In this document: one piece after another, positions 6,523 through 9,452 of the stretch
Numbering within the stretch: the stretch's first letter is position 1
How the letters are laid out: each line of letters opens with the position of its first letter
Assembly (NCBI GenBank): GCA_001751005.1
Contig: MAXL01000074.1
Span: forward strand, 1 to 9,452
Source of the DNA: Desulfobacterales bacterium S5133MH16
Lineage (GTDB): Bacteria > Desulfobacterota > Desulfobacteria > Desulfobacterales > UBA11574
DNA length: 9,452 nucleotides
Direction: 5' to 3'
Program-made: the position numbers and the translations under genes
The notes under the pieces: generated by a model
What the model saw: only the letters and a program-made list of their open reading frames with translations
Database searches by the model: none
What the model was told of the DNA's origin: nothing

Positions 6523-6828
6523 CATAGCATAACAGTCAAAAACTTATAACCCGCGTGTTCGGATAAACGTGTCATTACAGGTCCGGGAACTGGGCAAGAC
6601 AATGATTTGATATTACAATAAAATTCATGAATATGGCTTGTTTTTTTGATTAGCATGGCTATTTTGATATGAAAATGTTATTTTGGTTTATTAATTTTGA
6701 ATTTTGTGCTTTTTGTGGCAATACTTTTTCAATGCTGCCACTAAGGCACAAAGAAAGAATAACAAAATAAAATCCTTGGTGTCTTGGCGCCTTGTCGGCA
6801 ACTGCTATGGTGTTTGTTTTGAGGTTCC
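6523..6828. other. AT-rich spacer before the tetrapyrrole genes
   Basis: 306 bp without a supported gene. The first 180 bp are AT-rich with no clear terminator after the transglycosylase gene; a T run at 6640-6646 has no good preceding stem. The rest is occupied by the palindromic repeat at 6703-6800 and the ribosome binding site GAGG just before 6829. No confident promoter is seen. Confidence 0.75.
6703..6800. repeat. Three-arm palindromic repeat upstream of sirC-like gene
   Basis: Arm 1 (6703-6720, ending TTTTTGTGGCA) is complementary to arm 2 (6736-6752, TGCCACTAAGGCACAAA): 13 bp pair, TGCCAC and GCACAAA, with a 4/5-nt internal mismatch and a 15-nt loop. Arm 2 also pairs imperfectly with arm 3 (6782-6800, TCTTGGCGCCTTGTCGGCA) through TGCC/GGCA, AAGGC/GCCTT and AAGA/TCTT. 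The GGCAC-AAAG style recalls widespread intergenic repeats of environmental bacteria (from memory). It ends 28 nt before the ATG at 6829 and should lie in the leader if transcription starts upstream. Confidence 0.6.
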
Positions 6829-7521
6829 ATGAGATATTATCCTGTCAATCTTGATATCCGAAATCGAAAATGCTTAGTGGTGGGTGGGGGTGACGTGGGC
6901 ACCCGCAAGGTAATAACGCTGCTTGACTGTGGTGCAATGGTAGTTGTTGTCAGTCCGGAAGTTACCGAAAAGATAGAGGAGCTTTCAAATAAGGGCTTGA
7001 TAAAATTAGAAAGAAGGGGTTTCAAGCCCACAGATCTTGACCAAATTTTTCTGGTCATCGGCGCAACAGACAACCCGGAATTGAACCGAGAGATTCATGC
7101 CGGAGCAGAACGGCTCGGTATGCTGTGCAATATCGCGGATCGCCCCGAAGTGTGTAATTTTATTCTCCCGGCCATTGTAAACCGGGGAGATTTGATCATC
7201 GCCATATCGACTTCCGGCAAAAGTCCTGCATTTGCAAAAAAGATGCGAAAAGATCTTGAGAAGGAATTCGGAACCGAATATGCTGATTTTCTGACGCTTA
7301 TGGGCGGCATCCGCACCAAACTTTTAAGTGAAGATCACGAACCCGAGGCTCATAAGCATCTTTTTGAAAACTTGATCAAACGAGCCCTGGTTAACCTGAT
7401 AAAAGACCGCGATATTGCGGCGATTAATTCCTTGCTATTTGAAATTCTTGGTGAAGGATATATATTCGACGAATTAATGGCAAATCAACCGACATCCAGC
7501 CCGGTTTTGAAAAATGCATAG
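6829..7521 (+). CDS. sirC: Precorrin-2 dehydrogenase (SirC / CysG N-terminal type)
   Basis: 230 residues, the size of stand-alone precorrin-2 dehydrogenases. GAGG lies a few bases before the ATG. The N-terminal Rossmann fold opens with YPVNLDIRNRKCLVVGGGDVGTRKV (glycine loop 19-24) for NAD. CNIADRPEVCNF (100-111) holds the conserved Asp104 that family knowledge links to catalysis, followed by the characteristic STSGKSPAFAKKMRKDLE. The CysG methyltransferase domain is absent, so uroporphyrinogen methylation must come from another gene. The enzyme oxidises precorrin-2 to sirohydrochlorin with NAD+ in the cytoplasm; some relatives also insert iron to give siroheme. It probably heads an operon with the next two genes: its TAG stop forms part of the next gene's ribosome binding site. 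In sulfate reducers the product feeds siroheme for sulfite reductase and the siroheme-dependent heme route. Confidence 0.93.
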   Translation: MRYYPVNLDIRNRKCLVVGGGDVGTRKVITLLDCGAMVVVVSPEVTEKIEELSNKGLIKLERRGFKPTDLDQIFLVIGATDNPELNREIHAGAERLGMLCNIADRPEVCNFILPAIVNRGDLIIAISTSGKSPAFAKKMRKDLEKEFGTEYADFLTLMGGIRTKLLSEDHEPEAHKHLFENLIKRALVNLIKDRDIAAINSLLFEILGEGYIFDELMANQPTSSPVLKNA

Positions 7522-7524
7522 GTG
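7520..7524 (+). promoter_or_regulatory. Shine-Dalgarno overlapping the sirC stop codon
   Basis: AGGTG overlaps the TAG stop (7519-7521) and lies 6 nt before GTG 7531, matching the tail of the AGGAGGUG consensus. It favours GTG 7531 over GTG 7522, which directly follows the stop and has no ribosome binding site of its own. The arrangement implies coupled translation. Confidence 0.5.
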
Positions 7525-7530
7525 CCATCC

Positions 7531-8352
7531 GTGGAAATTTTGATAGTTATAACCATTTTTTTCTACATGCTGAGCACGGCAGGATACGTGGCCTATCTTT
7601 TCCTGCAGAAAGATTACCTTCAAAAGATAGGGGTTTATCTGATTGCAGCCGGCTTTTTATGTCATACGGCATGGATCGGTTACGGGTTTTTTCAATCCGG
7701 GCATTTTCCCGTAAATAATCTTCACCAAACCCTGTCCATGGCAGGCTGGACCATTGCCGGTGTTTTCCTGATCTTTCACTTTCGGTTCCATCTCAAGATT
7801 CTGGGGATATTTGCCGCTCCGCTGGTCACCCTGGTAATGGTCATCGCTTCCCGGTTACCGAGCGCACCCCATCAGGCCGACAGTATCTTAAATAACATAT
7901 GGCTTGTTGCCCATGTCATTACCATCTTTATCGGCGAGGCCTCATTCGCTCTGGCCTGTGGGGTGGGGTTTTTGTATCTTGTGCAGGAACATACGATAAA
8001 ATCCAAAACTCATGGATTTTTTTTCAAACGCCTTCCGTCTCTGGAACTTCTCGATACAACCGGATATGCATGTATTGTTACAGGATTCACAATGCTTACT
8101 TTGGGACTGATAACCGGTTTCATCTACGCCAAATCGGTCTGGGGCAGGTTCTGGAGCTGGGACCCCAAAGAGGTCTGGTCGGGAATCACCTGGCTGTTGT
8201 ATGCGGCCTTGCTCCATCAGCGCCTCACTGTGGGATGGCGGGGGCGCAGGGCGGCAATTATGGCGATCATCGGTTTTGCAGTCGTTTTATTTACTTTTTT
8301 TGGGGTTAACTTTCTATTGCAGGGCCATCACGGAGAATTCACAAGATTGTAG
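7531..8352 (+). CDS. CcsA/HemX-like cytochrome c assembly membrane protein
   Basis: 273 residues from GTG 7531 (276 from the alternative GTG 7522). About eight hydrophobic segments cover most of the length, so it is an inner-membrane protein. The tryptophan-rich heme-handling motif of the CcmC/CcmF/CcsA superfamily is present at 204-214, WGRFWSWDPKE, followed by VWSGITW. Candidate heme-ligand histidines lie at about 45, 128, 229 and 266-267. PVNNLHQTLSMAGW near residue 60 resembles the CcsA segment before the second helix pair. Two roles fit: the CcsA/ResC heme exporter-synthetase of system II cytochrome c maturation, or HemX, the Bacillus relative encoded beside hemA that lowers HemA levels. 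The compact length and position between sirC and hemA favour HemX-like; the intact WWD motif favours heme binding. No CcsB/ResB partner is in the window. Confidence 0.88.
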   Translation: MEILIVITIFFYMLSTAGYVAYLFLQKDYLQKIGVYLIAAGFLCHTAWIGYGFFQSGHFPVNNLHQTLSMAGWTIAGVFLIFHFRFHLKILGIFAAPLVTLVMVIASRLPSAPHQADSILNNIWLVAHVITIFIGEASFALACGVGFLYLVQEHTIKSKTHGFFFKRLPSLELLDTTGYACIVTGFTMLTLGLITGFIYAKSVWGRFWSWDPKEVWSGITWLLYAALLHQRLTVGWRGRRAAIMAIIGFAVVLFTFFGVNFLLQGHHGEFTRL

Positions 8353-8382
8353 ATGGGGAGGATAAGAACCCCATATTATTAA
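8353..8382 (+). other. Nine-codon mini-ORF and hairpin in the hemA leader
   Basis: An ATG directly after the TAG stop of the membrane-protein gene opens MGRIRTPYY, stopping with TAA at 8380-8382, 5 nt before the hemA ATG. Within it TGGGG (8354-8358) and CCCCA (8369-8373) are a perfect 5-bp inverted repeat, and the strong Shine-Dalgarno-like GGGGAGGA (8355-8362) lies partly in that stem. Translation of the mini-ORF is not shown; its own upstream site (GGAG, 8332-8335) is 17 nt away. Confidence 0.3.
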
Positions 8383-8387
8383 GAAAT

Positions 8388-9452
8388 ATGTTAGAAATCG
8401 TCTTATTGGGATTGAATCATAAAACAGCACCGGTGGCGTTGAGGGAGTGCCTGGCCTTCTCGCCGGACGAGACATCCGCTGTGCTGAAAGCTTTTCAAGA
8501 ATCACCGGTGATCAGTGAAGCAGTGCTTGTTTCAACCTGCAACCGCGTAGAAATTCTCATGGCCACCGAGGACAAATCCAATGCGGTGAGAACTGCTAAA
8601 ATGTTTCTATCCGAATTTAAAAAGCTGCCTGCTTCCGAATTTGAAAAATCCCTTTATATCCATAAGGGGGATGATGCTGTCCGGCATATGTTCCGGGTAG
8701 CTTCGAGTCTTGACTCCATGGTTGTTGGAGAGCCGCAGATACTGGGTCAGTTAAAAGAAGCGTATAAAATGGCGACCTTAAAAAAGACATCCGGTGTTAT
8801 TCTGAACAAATTGCTTCATCGAACCTTTTTCGTGGCAAAACGTGTCCGCAGTGAAACCGGGATCGGAAATCATGCGGTATCCATCAGTTATGCGGCGATT
8901 GAGCTGGGGCGTAAAATATTCGGCGCCTTTGAAGGGAAAAAAGTGCTCCTTATCGGAGCCGGGGAAATGGCGGAACTGGCGGTTGACCATCTGATTCGAA
9001 ATAAGGTCGGGGATATTTTGGTTGCCAACCGAACCTTTGAAAACGGGGTTAAACTTGCCAAAAGGTTCAAGGGCAAAGCCATCCGATTTGAAGAGCTTGC
9101 AGACAGCTTAGAGCGGGTTGATATTGTTATCAGTTCCACCGGCTCAACCGATTACGTTGTTACCCGCAAACAGGTCAAGGGGATCATACGGCGGCGGCGG
9201 AATCGGCCTATTTTCTTTATCGATATCGCGGTGCCCCGAGATATCGATCCGGAAATAAACCGCCTGACCAATTCATATGTTTATGACATCGATGACCTGA
9301 AAGGGGTCATCGATGAAACTATTGAAAGTCGCAACAAGGAGGCAATTAAAGGGGAAAGAATCGTTGACGAGGCCGTCATCGGTTTCAGGCAGTGGTGCGA
9401 CAATCTGGATGTGGTGCCCACAATTGTTGCCTTAAGGAACAAAATGGACGCC
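8388..9452 (+). CDS. hemA: Glutamyl-tRNA reductase HemA, 3' end beyond window
   Basis: The frame is open from ATG 8388 to the window edge, giving 355 residues of a family usually about 420 long; only the C-terminal dimerisation part is missing. It opens MLEIVLLGLNHKTAPVALRE, the standard HemA N-terminus. STCNRVEI carries the catalytic Cys51 that attacks glutamyl-tRNA. MVVGEPQILGQLKEAY (111-126) and HRTFFVAKRVRSETGI (144-159) are family signatures. A Rossmann domain for NADPH begins at KVLLIGAGEMAELA (185-198), followed by VANRT and DIAVPRDIDP. The enzyme reduces glutamyl-tRNA(Glu) to glutamate-1-semialdehyde, the committed step of C5-pathway tetrapyrrole synthesis. The start has only a weak ribosome binding site (AAGA); the stronger GGGGAGGA lies 25 nt upstream. 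It follows the HemX-like gene by 35 nt in a probable operon, and hemC or related genes may follow. Confidence 0.96.
   Translation, partial: MLEIVLLGLNHKTAPVALRECLAFSPDETSAVLKAFQESPVISEAVLVSTCNRVEILMATEDKSNAVRTAKMFLSEFKKLPASEFEKSLYIHKGDDAVRHMFRVASSLDSMVVGEPQILGQLKEAYKMATLKKTSGVILNKLLHRTFFVAKRVRSETGIGNHAVSISYAAIELGRKIFGAFEGKKVLLIGAGEMAELAVDHLIRNKVGDILVANRTFENGVKLAKRFKGKAIRFEELADSLERVDIVISSTGSTDYVVTRKQVKGIIRRRRNRPIFFIDIAVPRDIDPEINRLTNSYVYDIDDLKGVIDETIESRNKEAIKGERIVDEAVIGFRQWCDNLDVVPTIVALRNKMDA

Noticed and set aside
6621..6650. Terminator after the transglycosylase gene (T run at 6640-6646)
   Set aside because: The only nearby symmetry, ATTCATGAAT, is a loopless palindrome and cannot form a usable terminator stem.
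6736..6820. tRNA or riboswitch in the spacer before sirC
   Set aside because: The paired arms do not form a cloverleaf, there is no T-loop or acceptor stem, and no cobalamin riboswitch core is recognisable.

Overview
The window looks like chromosomal DNA from an anaerobic, Gram-negative bacterium, most likely a Desulfobacterota (deltaproteobacterial) sulfate or metal reducer. This assignment is inference. It rests on a precorrin-2 dehydrogenase / CcsA-HemX-like / glutamyl-tRNA reductase gene order that I recall from Geobacter-type genomes, a Tat-exported aldo/keto reductase with iron-sulfur Cys clusters, and intergenic palindromic repeats of a style common in that phylum. No phage, transposase, CRISPR, tRNA or rRNA gene is visible.

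Layout. At 1-825 (+) is the 3' part of a CpxA-like sensor histidine kinase whose start lies before the window. It converges on a minus-strand pair across a short palindromic spacer (826-869). The pair, transcribed right to left, is a Tat-signal aldo/keto reductase with two C-terminal Cys clusters (1862-3067) followed by an overlapping exported DUF6599-like protein (919-1884). Next on the minus strand is ettA (3230-4909), an ABC-F translation factor. A 515-bp AT-rich divergent spacer (4910-5424) carries a MITE-like element with 18-bp perfect terminal inverted repeats and two small ATTGTG/CACAAT palindromes. On the plus strand follow an exported MltD-like lytic transglycosylase with LysM (5425-6522) and a 306-bp spacer with a three-arm palindromic repeat. 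The window ends in a tetrapyrrole cluster: sirC-like precorrin-2 dehydrogenase (6829-7521), a CcsA/HemX-like membrane protein (7531-8352) and hemA (8388 to the window edge, incomplete).

How the genes work together. HemA makes the committed precursor of all tetrapyrroles. The sirC product oxidises precorrin-2 to sirohydrochlorin, the route to siroheme and, in many sulfate reducers, to heme by the siroheme-dependent pathway. The membrane protein between them either handles heme for cytochrome c assembly or modulates HemA as Bacillus HemX does. The aldo/keto reductase and DUF6599 protein are probably co-translated and both exported, suggesting a shared envelope function that cannot be named. EttA and the lytic transglycosylase are ordinary housekeeping genes.

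I found no clear new multi-gene system. The most unusual content is non-coding: three different palindromic repeat families in three intergenic spacers, one with possible target-site duplication and one that could form two mutually exclusive hairpins ahead of the tetrapyrrole genes. A nine-codon mini-ORF and hairpin also lie in the short gap before hemA.
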